Notes: generated from the sequence alone by a model not told the origin. A DNA stretch of 64,000 bases from Anaeramoeba flamelloides (GCA_027625915.1 JANTQA010000070.1:13583001-13647000), one strand, 5' to 3'; shown: positions 1 through 12,161, numbered from the stretch's first letter. A program made the numbers and translations.

Positions 1-2350
1 TTTTTGTAATTTTCAATTTGAAATAAAGTCCAATAGATATAAAAATTAAAAAACAATATTTTTTAATATTTTTTTTTCAATATTTTGATTTATTTTCAAA
101 TTTTTTAAATAGAAAATTTATTATTATTATACCAAAAAGATTTTCTACCAAAAGCAAAAAAACACAAAATAAAATAGAATTTATTGTAAAATTAAAATTG
201 ATTTTAAAAAGAAATTCTTCCAATTCAAAACCCAAATAATAGAATTTATGGGACTGGATTGTTTTTCATTTTTTCACTATAAATGAATTATTTTTTTGAA
301 CAACGTTTATTGAAAGAAGTAAACAAAAAAAAAATGATATTTTTTGATCTTTTCATTTTTTATTGATTTTTGATTACTAATCAAAATATTCAATAATTTT
401 TTCAATTTTACCAATTATAAGTTGAATTTCCATCTGATCTAAAACGATCAATCGAGTTGAAGATTTTGTAGTTGAAATTTAAAAGAGGAAATTTTAAAAA
501 AAAATAAAAAAAAATTCTTTAAGGATAATTCCTTTTTATATTTAAACTAAATTTCATAATAAATGGCCTAATTTTTAGTGATTTTTTATTTTATTTTTTA
601 TTATTTTACTTTGGATGAAAAAAAATAGTTCTTGTGTATATAACAGGATATTAAAATAACAATTTTTTTATTATAATTGATAACTTCGATTTATAATAAT
701 ATTTATTTTCAAAATTTGATTGATAATATCCCAATGATTTTGAAATGGAGTTTTTATATATATATAAGCCCCATCCAAAAATGTGGGGCAAAAAAATATC
801 CATCAATATAAGAATAAATTCTTTATTCAGTTATTAAACTCAAAACTTTAGACAAAAAAAAACGAAGCCATTAATAATAATAAAACTCTTGATTAAAATT
901 TGTGTTTATTGATCAAAGTTCGAAGAATAAAAAATAAAAATAAAAAAAAAAAAATTGCCCCTAATTTTTGGAAAAAGATCCAAAATTAGTAATGTCTATT
1001 TAACAATCTTTAGTTCGATCTTTTCAATTTTTTTTTTTTGATAATGTGTAAAATCATACTTCAATATATTTTTGATTTGATCTTTAGATTTTTTGTTTTT
1101 CATTTGATCATTAACTTTTTGTTTTTCCCATTAACTTTTTTTGTGTTTTTTTTTTTTTTTTTTTTTTTCTTTTTTAAAACATTTAAAAAAAGCAAACTGA
1201 ATGAAAAAAAAAAAAAAACCTTTTTATTTTTTCTTGTTTTTTTGTTTATCTCACCTCTTTAATTGAAGTGTACAACTGTTCTGAGCAATTTTTCCACCAA
1301 ATTCCATCGAAGTCAACTCAATTGTTTAGAATCAAAAGAATTTTTGGTTGATTTCTTATCACATCTCTTCTGAACTTTGTTAAATTTTGGACAATAATAA
1401 TAACAAAGTAAAAAATGAAAAAAATGAAGAATTCGAAAAAATAATGAAATGAGAAATTTGACTCTATTATTTTTTCAAAATTAAAAATTTTGCAAAATAA
1501 TTTTAATTCAAAAAAAAATATTTAGAATCCATTAATAAAACTTCAAAATACAAGAAATTAAGTACGATATGTTAAAAAACATATTATTGTTGTACATTTT
1601 GTATAAGTGAATTAATATTAAGAAATAATCATTGAAATAAAAAATGCCCTATATTATTGGAAATAGCTTATATATATATATATATCATGTATTTTTTTCA
1701 TATAATACCTTTTAAATCGATTTTAATGAATACTACACCCGGGAGTACTTGTAAATAAATTTCACCCATTTACAGTACCACTGTTTCTACTAAACAAAAT
1801 CATTGAAATTATTTCTTTAACCATATACCTGGATATTTTAATAAATATGAGAGTTGGATCTACTATTATTAAAAAAAATTACATACCAATTAAAAAACAC
1901 AAATACAAAAAAATGCATAAATTTCATTTAAATAAATAAAAAATAAAAAATAAAAAAAGAAAATTATAGTACAAGATATTGAAAATATATAAATGGTTGT
2001 TTAAAATCAAGATTTTTTTTATCAAATATTGATATATTGATACCAATTATCAAAGAAAAACTCGAAAACGGATTGAAAATAATCCCCCCCCTTTTTAAAT
2101 ATTTTCATAAATATTTAATTTTCTAATAAATATTATAAGTTGCTTTTCCCCTTCTTAGAAAAATCTAAATTTATTTGATTATAATTGTATTATATCTATC
2201 TTTGGTCACATAAAAATTTCAAATATTTTGATTATTTTAACAAGACATTTTAAAGTCTTAAAAATTCTAGATATTACAATATAATAAATCTAGCAATATT
2301 CAATAATGGTTGTCAATGGTAATAATATAAAGATAAAATTTACAATATTA
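1..2350. other. AT-rich noncoding stretch
   Basis: I see no credible exon on either strand. The stretch is made of A/T homopolymers, a short TA run near 1671-1684 and open frames built only from F, L, I and K codons, which is what random AT-rich DNA gives. No tRNA or rRNA signature was seen. Confidence 0.6.
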
Positions 2351-2545
2351 TAAAGTAAGTTCCACTTTGAGAACACAACCTTTCAACTAAATTAAAGTAA
2401 CTAAAAATTCTCAAAGATACACTTTATTGATTTTTTTTTTTACACAAATTATTTTAATAGAATTCGAATTTTATATTTTACTAATTATTTTTTTGGATTT
2501 TATTTTTTGATCAAAGTTTTTCTCTTAAAAGTGGAACTGATTATA
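2351..2545. mobile_element. MITE family A, copy 1 (diverged)
   Basis: About 195 bp bounded by inverted ends that match the family A terminus (consensus CAGTCAGTTCCACTTTTAAG). The left end reads AAGTTCCACTTTGAG and the right end ends CTTAAAAGTGGAACTGATTA. This is the most decayed of five copies in the window (others at 13717, 31614, 49034 and 53613). There is no coding content, so it is non-autonomous. The TA-flanked, CAGT-starting ends suggest a Tc1/mariner-type transposase mobilised it. Confidence 0.6.
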
Positions 2546-2889
2546 TTGAAAAAAAATAATAGTATTAAACGGGTTCATGCTTTTTGGATGATTTCAAAAT
2601 ATTTTGAATAACTAAAATTTTGTGTGACCCAAAATCAGTTCTTTGAAAAAAAAAAATAAATGAAAAAAGAAACTTTATTAAATCAAGGACCAGTTCAAGA
2701 TTTTTGTTGTATTTTGTTTGTATTTGATTGAAAAATTGATTGGTTATGATCAACACTAATAAATAAAGATAATTAAATAATTTATCAATATATTATTATA
2801 AATCACTGTGTAGAAAAATTATAATAAAAGTAACAATTCTTAAGGTATTATTTCAAAGAATATTATGTTTTCTTTGATTATAATCGTGT

Positions 2890-3032
2890 TTATTTTCTCT
2901 CTGAAACTTTAAAGGAGATCTGTAGCTTTTCATTAGTTTTTCCAATAACATAGCTACATTCATTATCACCAATTATATCTTTTTTGTACATTTGTTTTCT
3001 TCTTGTTATTCTTCTTCTCATATCTTTGCATT
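2890..3032 (-). CDS. Orphan last exon of an unidentified gene (partial)
   Basis: On the minus strand a T-rich tract ending in TTTTCTGTAG is followed by 46 sense codons and a TAA stop at 2890. The peptide begins with CKDMRRRITRRKQMYKKD and ends LQISFKVSERK. It is basic, uses codons richer in G and C than the flanks, and has no stop. The exon starts with two bases that complete a codon, so an upstream exon must exist. I could not find it; it may lie in or beyond the MITE-bearing stretch up to 4.7 kb. I do not recognise the family. A chance open frame remains possible. Confidence 0.4.
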
Positions 3033-3514
3033 CTACAGAAAAATCAAACGGGAGTTAGAATTTTTTTTTTAAATAGATATTTATGTAAGAAAAAAAAATT
3101 CTTTTTCTTCTTTTGGGTTATTTTAAAGTGAAGTTTATATCATCCATTTTTAAAAACCATATCCATTTTATATTCAAGTATATTGTTGAAAATAATGATT
3201 ATTAGTTTGATGATAATATTCCTATGAGAATTCTACTTTTTTAAAAAATAAAAGAATCAAAGTAATTTGTTCTGTTTAATAGTTTATAAATTTAGATTTT
3301 TCATTAAACGATTAATTATATTTCTTATTTTTGTCTCAAAAATTATAATTTTTTTTAAAATTAAATAATTTACAAGTGGATTTTTTTACAAAATAATTTG
3401 AAATATTCAATATATGTCCCTATAGCCTAAAAAAAAAAAATACAAATTAAAAACTGATCAAATACCCCCCATTAAAAAAATTATCCAAAACAAAATGAAA
3501 AAATAAAAATAAAT

Positions 3515-3977
3515 TAACTGTTGAGAGAAAAATGTTGGACACAGAAAAATGGTTGTAAACCATTTTTAATTGGAAACATTAGTAAAATTGAAAATCAAAT
3601 CCTATTGATAACTAGGTGATTTCTATCTAAATCCAGGTTTAATGGTGTTGCAAGTTCATTAATCTGTGTTGTGTTTAGAATACTCATTTGAATGGTTGAT
3701 AACTAAAGTAGATCAGGCTATTTTAACAAAAATCCAAATTATAGTAAAATTTACTATTAAATCTGAAAATGGTAATTTTTAAACTTGCTTTAGACTATAA
3801 GAGATAAGGTTTTGAAAAAGTAGAATTACATTATTCGTTATTCTAATAAGTAGATTATTGTTATTTTCTTTAGTTATTTCACAAACGATTGAAATTAAAA
3901 ATCATTTTCAGTAATATTCCCAATTAAAATTGCTTTTTAACCATTTTTCTGTTTCCAACATTTTTCTGTCTACAGTA
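3515..3977. mobile_element. MITE family B, copy 1
   Basis: About 460 bp with long terminal inverted repeats: the left end begins ACTGTTGAGAGAAAAATGTT and the right end finishes CCAACATTTTTCTGTCTACAGTA. The second copy, at 46722-47185, lies in the opposite orientation and matches through the interior, for example the shared block CAAATCCTATTGATAACTAG. No open frame of note. TA or TTA flanks point to a Tc1/mariner-like origin. Confidence 0.8.
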
Positions 3978-4771
3978 AGTTTCTATTTAACCTTTTCTTG
4001 AAATTATTTTTTGCCAAAATCAACAATTCAAAGTTGAAATTATATATACTTTTTAGAATCACTATCTTGTTTTAACTCATTTACTAAAACATATTCTAAA
4101 TTATGGGAATTTTATTTTCACAAAAGGGACTAATTTGGTCTTCTAATGGTTTTTTTATTTGTAAATGGTAAAAATTAAAAAAAAATTCAACTAAAAAGAT
4201 AAACTCTCTGGAAAAGTATTCTTATTTAATATATTAACTTATTCTTTGATTTCAAAATTTTCTCAACCCCAATTTTTCAAAAAAAAATAAAAAAGTTCAT
4301 ACTAAATTCAAAAATATTTTTGATATTCAAAAGTTGGGAGTGTTTTTATTCTAAAAAATTTTATACCAGTGTTTAATTGAATTAAGTTATAAGGCTAGAT
4401 TTTGAAAAATATTAATCAGAAAAAAAATAGTCCATAATTTTATTAAGGACATATATTGAAAATACAACTTAGATCCCAATTCAAAATTAATGAACTTCCA
4501 TAATTCTTCTTTTGAAAAAAAAAAAAAAAAAATTGAATTAGGGTTTATTTTCCAATTATAAAACAAAAAAATTATATATATTCTTCTCTCTCTCTCTCTC
4601 TCTCTTTTTAATCACAAAACAAAGTTTTTTCTTATGGTTTCTCGATTAATTAAAACTATTAAAAAAAATTTTTTTTCTTCAAATGTACATTTTGGCTGGA
4701 ATTTAATTTATTTTCAGTCTTTTTCTTAAAATTTAAATGCCATTTATCAAAAACACAAATAATAAGATTGA
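3978..4771. other. Noncoding region 3' of the kinase gene
   Basis: AT-rich DNA with a pure TC dinucleotide run at about 4585-4605 and poly-A runs near 4516. No exon recognised. It lies just downstream of the kinase stop codon on the minus strand, so it probably holds that gene's 3' UTR. Confidence 0.5.
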
Positions 4772-7700
4772 TTAAAGTTTTATAACTTCCCATTTCTCAT
4801 CATCTTTTATTTCATCCCATATATGCTCATCGATTTGAAATCTTGACTTAATATTGTCTGTTTGATTTTCCTCAATTTTTGTATGATTAAGATTTATTTG
4901 ATCGTCTTGATCAGTTAAAATAATATTATCAAATTCATTATCTTGTTCATTATCATCGATTTTAATAATAGTCAAGTTGTTTTTTGTTTGATTTGTTAAA
5001 CTTGCCTGTTGCCTTTCAAGTTTTTTTTTAACTTCATTTTCCCATCGAGAATAATTAATGATTAATAAAACAAACTCAATAAATCTATTACGGCTAACCA
5101 TAGCATTTTCAATTTCATGTTCTGTGACAATAATAGGCGAAATTGTTGTTTGTGTTAGCGATTGCTTACCATAATTTGTTACCCAGTCGTGCTTTTGAAT
5201 CTCACTAATTATCATTCTGTTTTCAGGTTTTTTTTCAAGAAGCCCAATTAGCAAATCTTTTAATTTTGGTGATGTATTTGGTGGGAATTTTAACCTATTT
5301 TTTTAATTATAAGCAGAGTATATTATCAAGATTAGCATTTGGAACATTATATTAATTGAGTGTTTTTTTTTTTTTTTTTTTTTTTTTTGTTTGACTCATT
5401 GTTATAAGTAGTATATTAAATATTTGACAATTCGGAATATATCATAAAAATCCACCATAATATATATATATATATATTCTAAAACCAATTTATAAAGAAA
5501 TTAATTTGTTTAGCGTCATAGATATATAGTTTTTAATATATTACCAGTATATATATTTTTGTGTTATTTTGATGAAAATCTTGTCTATCCTTTTCAAACA
5601 GTTAAGAAAGAAAATTTGAGAAAAATATAATACCTTGAATTTTCGATCAAATCAAATAGTTCGAAAACATCAAAACTTTCAAAGGGTAATTTTCCAAACA
5701 TCATATTATACAAAGTTACACCAACAGCCCAAATATCTTGAGCTTTGCCAGAAAAATTATCATCACCAGCACATACTTCTGGTGAAAAAAATGCGGGTGT
5801 GCCAGCAGTGCCTCTTAAATTATCTGTTTTATCAAATAATTCGGAAACTCCAAAATCACAAATTTTTACCATTCCTTTTTCATCAAGTAATAAATTTTCA
5901 GGTTTTATATCACGATGAATAATACCATGGAAATGCAAATATTCTAACCCTAGTATCATGTCTCTGAAATATTTCCTAACCTTTTCTGTGTTTTCTTCGG
6001 ATTCATAAGCTTTGATAGAAGGTAATGTACCACCTATTACATCACAAAAAAAAAAATTATTCAATAAAAAAGAAATGAGTAATTCACAAATAATTTTTTT
6101 CAATATTATGAAAAAAAAAAAAAAAAAAGGATTATTGTCCATAGTATTTTTCTTTTTATTAGGCTTCACAACATTATATATATATACGTATGTATGTATT
6201 TACATTAAGGATATTTTGGCCAAAAGCAAAAAAAAAAAAAAAAAAAAGTTATTATAATAGCAAATCAATTTTAAAAAGAAATTTTACAAATTCAGAACTT
6301 CAATAAAAGGATTTTAGAAACGTATTTTTTTTAATTTTTCCACCTTAGAAACTTATTTTTTTTTTTTTTTTTGAATGAATTTTTGTTTTTTTGACAAGTT
6401 ATTAAATAATATTTTTTTTGAAGGGATTTTTTTTTGATAAATGTAATTCTAAAATAATTTTTTATGTGTTTTTTCAGATTTTTTTTTTACAATGGGGTTA
6501 CTATTGGAAAAATACGTTGTAATTTTTTGAATTTTATCTATTGAAAGTTGAATTTTCAATTTATCAAAAACTATCGATGAAGTTGAAGACTGTTTTGGTG
6601 AATTTAAAAGGGGAAATTCTACCAAAAAAAAAAAAAAAATGAAAATGATTTGTGCCGTGAAAATCCCTTTCGAACATTATTGGGTATTTTTTTTTGTAAA
6701 ACAGGTTAACTGGTTTCGGATGAATAAAATATGGATCCAGTTATCATCATTTTATTTTTGATAAGATAAATTTCATTTAAGAAAAAAATGAAAAATAATT
6801 TAAAGTAAAAATATAAAAAATTCAAAGTTTAAGGTGTTGGAAATAGGTGAATTGATTTTGGATTCTTAGGTTTTCTCGTCAAATATGGATATATCGACTA
6901 TAACTATAAAAGAAAATTTATCAAAAAATAAATTGAAACAAAATTCTTTCTTAAAATATTTTGATAAATATAGAGATCTATCAAAAAGGTTCAAAAATAC
7001 AGTTTTTTTTTTCATAAAAAATCTATTTATTCATGATTATTATTTTATGTTTCAATGAATTTATAAATATTTTTTTTGTGTAATGAATTAAGTAAAAAAT
7101 TGATTTGGATTGCTTTAATGAATAATGATATAAATGAACCTATTATCAATTTCCAAATGAGAAATGAGAATAATCCCATTTAGATATCAAAAAAAAAATA
7201 AAAAGGAAGGATTATACGACAAATAAATCTACAATTAAAAAGTTTTATGAACGATTTGAAATTTATTTTTTTTATAAAAATTATTTCTTATTCTTTTAAT
7301 GTTTGTAGCAATCATAAGAAATTAAATATAAGTATAAATATATTATATTTTGAAGAATTATTTTAAAAATTGATTTTGTAAAAAGGGATGTCCAAAAACG
7401 TTTATTTTTAAAAAAAATGTAAATCTCAAAAAAAAAAGATAATTTTATGGGAAAAAAATATTTTTCCAAAAAATCTCCGAATGTGTGTAGATCTAATATA
7501 TATAAATAGAACATTAATAGTAATTACAGGGATTACAGGATAAAAGGTTAAAACTTATTGGAACTGTTCATTCAAAGAAAAAAATGAAAAATTTTGGATT
7601 AAAGAATTAACCGGAATAAATTCAAATTAATAAAAAACCAAAGAATAATATCTTTGGTATTATTCAAAATAAAGAATTATTATTCATTATATCCTTAGTA

Positions 7701-10700
7701 AACGATAAAGATAATTATCATTTATTATTAAAATTTCCAAACAAAAATTTTAGAAAATCGGGAAGTGGCGTATAGTACTGTAGAGTGTCAGGTTTTCTTG
7801 AGGTTTTCTCAAATTAAAAAAAAAAATTAATAATTTTTTTTATTTCAAAAAGTAAACAGAAAATTCAATTGTATTGTTCTTGAATTTAAAAGAATTGAAT
7901 TAAATTTTTTATTTTACTCAATTCTTTGGAATTCTGGAAAACCTACCGTTAGCTTTTTTTTAATTTGAGAAATAAAAAGAAAATTTTTGAAATTTTCTTT
8001 TAATTTCTTAAAATAAAAAAAAGCTAGGCACTTGACGGCACTTGACAGACACTTTTCATTAATTTTTTATTTAATTTTTGAAATAAACTGAAGAAATTTT
8101 AATTTTTGGTTTATTTCGAAAAGTAAGAAAACATAACGGCGGTGTCACGGATTTTCCAGAATTCCAAAGAATTGAGTAAAATCAAAAATTTGATTCAATT
8201 CTTTTAAATTTTGGAAAGCTACTGGTGGTTTTGTGTGGTTTTCTGTTTTAGTCTGTTAATTGTTCTAGGTTTTTTTGAGGTTTTCTATTTTATTTGTGAA
8301 GTGTTCTAGGTTTTTTTTTTTACTTTAGAAATAAACCCAAAATTTATTAAAATTTCGGTTTATTTCTAAAGTAAAAAAAGCCAAACGAAAATCTATTGAT
8401 TTTCCAAATAATTAGAAAACTCAAAAAAACCTAACGAAAATCTATCGATTTTTGGAATAAACAGAAAACTCGAGAAAAGTTAAGGATTAAGTGTCGTCAA
8501 GTGCCTAGGTTTTCTGGAATTCTTGTTTGAAATAAAAAGAAAATTTCAAAAATTTTTGGTTTATTTCTTAAATTACAAAATACCTAAAGATTATAAAAAA
8601 AAAAAAAAAATTAATTTCCTCACTTCAAAATAAAAAGAAAAAAAATAATTTTATTTTTGAATTTTCAAAATCTTCAATTCAAAGATTTTGTTTTAAGCAT
8701 TAAATTAAACTCTCTGAATGAAATCATCATTAATCAAATAACTTTCTTTCTTATTTTAACAACTTTTTAATTTTATTTTCCACAGCCGTTGAAATCACAG
8801 AAGCGAGTCACATTTCAGTATTTAGCCTTTATAGAAAGGATCTAATTATTAATCTTTTTTTATTTGAATTTTTTGAGTTGAACTTATTTTGTAAATATGT
8901 CATTGTGGAAAATAACTATTTTAAGGGAGTAGCTACACCATAAGACATGATAATAATTTGAGAGAGGTGAGATAAGAACATTTTATATTAGTGGCGTGTG
9001 ATCGTAGATTCTCTAAAAATTTTTTTAAAAAAATTATTTGATATTTTTTTTTTAGTAAGGTTAAACAATAAAATAATTGAGATTATATTGATAAAATAGT
9101 TTTTTTTTTTTTTTTTTTCAAATAAACTTAATTCCATTAATTTGGGGACAGTTCAAACAGTTGGAAAAATAACAATAACATGATTTACATCCAATTGGGA
9201 AATTAATTTTGATTCAACAAACTATTTCATTTTTTGTCTTTTTCTGTTTTGTTTTAATATTCATTTTTTCAGTAACTTAATCTGTTTCGTTAGATCCGAA
9301 AATTTTTTAATCAATGGTTGATAGATGGTTACAGTTGAGTTTCTTAAATTGAAAAATCCACATACAATCTTTGCATGGTATCTTCTCATTTGATCGATCA
9401 ACCATTGTTGGTGTAATTTCAACAAATCTACCAATATATTTTTTGTTCAAACTCTTTCTATTATTTTGGACATCACCTATTTTGATTTTTTTGTTTTATA
9501 TTTTTTACTTTTATTTGGATGAAAATGATAACTTAAAAAACATTAATACTATGTTACTTAAATATGGTTTTATATTACATTTGGAAAAATATAATAAATT
9601 GAGTTTTTGTTTTCCTATTTGGGATTTTAGATGTGTCAAAATTTTTGGAATGCGGTTTAGTTTTTTTTTTGGGAGAAGATAATTTCAGATTCTTTGAATA
9701 AAACTTCTAACTATTTTGTGGATTAAACTTTGATAACATATAATCATACTAACTTCTCCAATTCCACTAAACGCAATGATTTAAAATCCTAACAAGTAAT
9801 AATTTGACTTAATTATTTTTTTTTTGGAATCTTCTAGCTATTTAAGTCCGATTTATGTTTCCTTTTATGATTCTCTCAATTGTAATGTTGTTGTTCATTT
9901 TAAACAAAATCCATTAATCCCAAATGTCACTGAGAAAAAAATATTTCTAATTGTTTATGTTGTCAGGATTAAAAAAATCTCAAAAATGATGAAAAATTAA
10001 AAAATGAAAAAATTAAATGCCACAATAGAATGTTGAGAGAAGAATAAAAGATAAGTTATTCAACATTCAAAACACTATTTTTTGCAATTCAACTCAACAT
10101 TCTATTGTGGCAATTTCTTTGAGTTTTGAAAAAAAAATTTGAAAAATCTAATGAATGAAGTACTTTAAATAATAAAAATCAACGAGTTACAAACAAAGTA
10201 AAAAATGTTATTTTCTGATCCTTTTCAGAATTGCAAAAAGGTGAAAAATTTTTCTTTACCGTGGCTACTCCCTTAATAATCATTTTTTAGAAATTGTATT
10301 TTTGTAATTATTGTTAAAATAATTTTATTTCAAAAATAAATAATAAAATTTTCAATTAGTTAAAGATTTCATCAATTCAATATAAAATTAAACTAACTTT
10401 TCTTAAGATTCCGATTCTGAATGAGAGAAAATAATAAATAATAATAATAATTGTTTGTATATTTGAGGCAAAATAATTTTAAAAAACATTATTGTTACTC
10501 TTTTTGCTTTATTCATAATTTCATCTTTAGATTAACTGATTTTTTGTCACCATTATTTTGAGAGATCTGTCACAGTAAATGGAAAATCTATGACTGGGTA
10601 TAAGAACATATTGGAATCTTATAGCATAATGGGGGGGTAACAGTCCCCTTAAGGGTTTAGTCATTACAGTTAAAAATAATTTTCTGAAATGGATTAAAAA

Positions 10701-12161
10701 ATTTTTTTGTATTTTTTATACTGGTATTTGAATTACAAATGGGAACAATTTTCACTTCATTGTTCTATATTTTCTTATTGCAAATAGAGTTTTAATATAA
10801 CCCACTTCTTTGAGAATTCAATTTGTATAAGAAAGAATGGAAATTGTAAAAGTGAAGTGAAAATTATTTCCCATTTAGAATTCAAATACCAGTAAGTGCC
10901 TAACACCAATCAAAAACAAACCAACATAAGTGATGTAAGATCGATCTCTTAAAATCAACAATTAAAAAAGAGGAAATTTTCAAAAAAGTCAAAGGGAGAC
11001 ACTTGATTTCCAATTTGAGTCGCCGTAATATAAAATTTTGTAAATAGCTGTGTTGATTTTGAAGAGTCGCTCTTTGGCTCTTTTTGAGATCTCGAAGATT
11101 CTCAAATATATTTTCAACTATACTCAAATGAGTTCTTTTTTTCTCAAGAATGTTACAAAATCCTTACTTTGTCAAATATAGAGGGTTACAAAATAACCAC
11201 AAATTAGATTAAATCGAATTAAATTGATTATATACTTTTAGAAAACAATTTGTTTTACATTAAAGAAATTTAATCATTTAGAAAATATAAAATAAGAAGA
11301 AACTATTTTTTTTTTTTAATTGGGTTTTTTATCATTAGAGTTTTCTTTGAAACTTTTTTTTTGTTCATTGAATTTTATGTCATGGGATCTTATGAAATTT
11401 TGTTATTTTTTTTTTATTTGAATTTTTGTCTAATTTTGATCTTGGAATCTTTTTTCTTTTTGCATTTATGTAAATAAGATCTTGCCAACTTAAATTCTTT
11501 GAATTTTTTTTTGTTTTTTGAATTTTGTCATTGGATCCTATGAATATTTTTGATGTTAACACAAACAAGAAAATTAGAGAGCCTTACCTGGAACAAATTC
11601 CATAACAAGATAAATCAAATCAGATTTTGGATCATTAATTACTTCATATAGTTTTACAATATTGGCATGATTTAATTTTTTCATAATTGCAATTTCCCTT
11701 TTAACATTATCAAATGCTGTTTTTCTCCTTCCTTTCTTTTTTTTTTTTAATAACCTTTTGTTCATTATTTTGATTGCATAATATTCGTTTCCTCTTTTCG
11801 CTTTTTTCACCTTTCCGTATGATCCTTTGCCAAGCGATCCTGTAATTTGATAATCATTTATCATCTTTGTTGATTGATCTCTTGTTACTGATACAATCTT
11901 GGATTCTTTGACCTTGAGTGGTGAATTTTTTCCTTCTCTTTCTCTTTTGACTTTTAGATTAAAAAGTAGTTGAAAATTAATTACAGAATTTAAAGTTGAG
12001 AGAAAAGATTTTTTTTTGAACGATAGCTTGTTACAGATAAACCTTTAAGAAATCTTTTTTCTTTTATTTTGAAATGAAAAAAAAGTTTTACGCTTCCCCC
12101 AGCTTGAATTATCGTTTGGTGATTGATTTTTTATCTTTTTTATGACTTTCTTTCTTTCCAT
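4772..12161 (-). CDS. CaMKK-like serine/threonine protein kinase
   Basis: Four exons in protein order: 12092-12161, 11588-11950, 5634-6033 and 4772-5294, giving 451 residues; every junction keeps phase. The chosen start is ATG at 12161, beginning MERKKVIKKIKN. The domain starts near residue 57 with GKGSYGKV, then the AIK lysine (about K84), MEFVPGGTLPSI across the long intron, HRDIKPEN, DFG, and an activation loop with GTAGTPAFFSPE. The loop, DIWAVGVTLYNMMFGKLPF, and the tail with HDWVTNYGKQSL all resemble Ca2+/calmodulin-dependent kinase kinases, which activate CaMKs and AMPK-family kinases. A basic insert, KKKKKGRRK, sits where vertebrate CaMKKs have a longer insert. The C-terminal 90 residues are N/D-rich and I see no clear calmodulin-binding helix. 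Other upstream-kinase (LKB1/SAK1-like) roles cannot be excluded. Confidence 0.88.
7763..8600. repeat. Hairpin-chain dispersed repeat, largest copy
   Basis: A chain of short palindromes. ATTTTACTCAATTCTTTGGA near 7909 is inverted near 8150, and ACTTTAGAAATAAACC near 8322 is inverted about 20 bp downstream. Between them are the recurring phrases TACTGTAGAGTG and AGGTTTTCTG. Related copies lie at 14615, 34150, 41849, 52905 and 63500, with partial pieces near 31260 and 45825. No coding capacity. Confidence 0.65.
8921..10276. mobile_element. TTAA-flanked DNA element, 1.35 kb
   Basis: Both ends abut TTAA. The left end starts GGGAGTAGCTACACC and the right end is the inverse of GGGAGTAGCCACGGT. TTAA duplication is the signature of piggyBac-type transposition. 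The longest internal open frame (9371-9682, plus) is hydrophobic and shows no transposase motif, so the element looks non-autonomous. A 95-bp hairpin element is nested inside at 10018-10112. It lies in the large CaMKK-like intron. Confidence 0.6.
10018..10112. mobile_element. Short hairpin element nested in the TTAA element
   Basis: TGCCACAATAGAATGTTGAG at the left is repeated inverted at the right (CTCAACATTCTATTGTGGCA), a 20-bp perfect match around a ~55-bp centre. Probably a miniature inverted-repeat transposon; no second copy was noticed in the window. Confidence 0.65.
10718..10894. mobile_element. MITE family C, copy 1
   Basis: The ends are inverted copies of ACTGGTATTTGAATT followed by a diverged AAATGGGAA block, and then a purine/pyrimidine stretch around TTTTCACTTC. 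About 177 bp, no coding. Other copies: 15347-15513 and, longer and more diverged, 46394-46652. Confidence 0.65.
10900..11171 (-). other. Open segment with coding-like codons inside the CaMKK intron
   Basis: On the minus strand 90 codons run without a stop, using codons such as CTC, CGA, CGG, AGC and GCG that are rare in the surrounding intron. A helical segment reads IVENIFENLRDLKKSQRATL. There is no ATG near the start and I see no acceptor that would fuse it in frame to the kinase. It ends against a family C MITE. It could be a cassette exon, a relic of an older gene or chance. No family recognised. Confidence 0.3.

Larger units (their letters stand above)
6034..11587 (-). other. 5.55-kb intron 3-size outlier of the CaMKK-like gene
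   Basis: The donor reads CCAG|GTAAGG and the acceptor is a T-rich tract ending GTAATAG|GTGG. Joining the two exons gives the uninterrupted kinase hinge VMEFVPGGTLPSI, so the intron limits are well supported. Inside lie a hairpin-chain repeat (7763-8600), a TTAA-flanked element (8921-10276), a family C MITE (10718-10894) and an open segment with coding-like codons (10900-11171). Other introns of this gene are 141 and 339 bp. Confidence 0.85.

Noticed and set aside
1038-1262. Plus-strand open frame of 74 codons rich in Phe and Leu
   Set aside because: It is a T-run translated (long FFFF stretches), with no domain, splice signal or codon pattern of real exons.
5635-5922. Plus-strand open frame opposite the kinase exon
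   Set aside because: It is the antisense shadow of exon 5634-6033, whose minus-strand reading carries the kinase catalytic motifs.
9371-9682. 103-codon plus-strand frame inside the TTAA element as a possible transposase
   Set aside because: The peptide is hydrophobic and F/L/Y-rich with no DDD/DDE-type acidic motifs or DNA-binding features.
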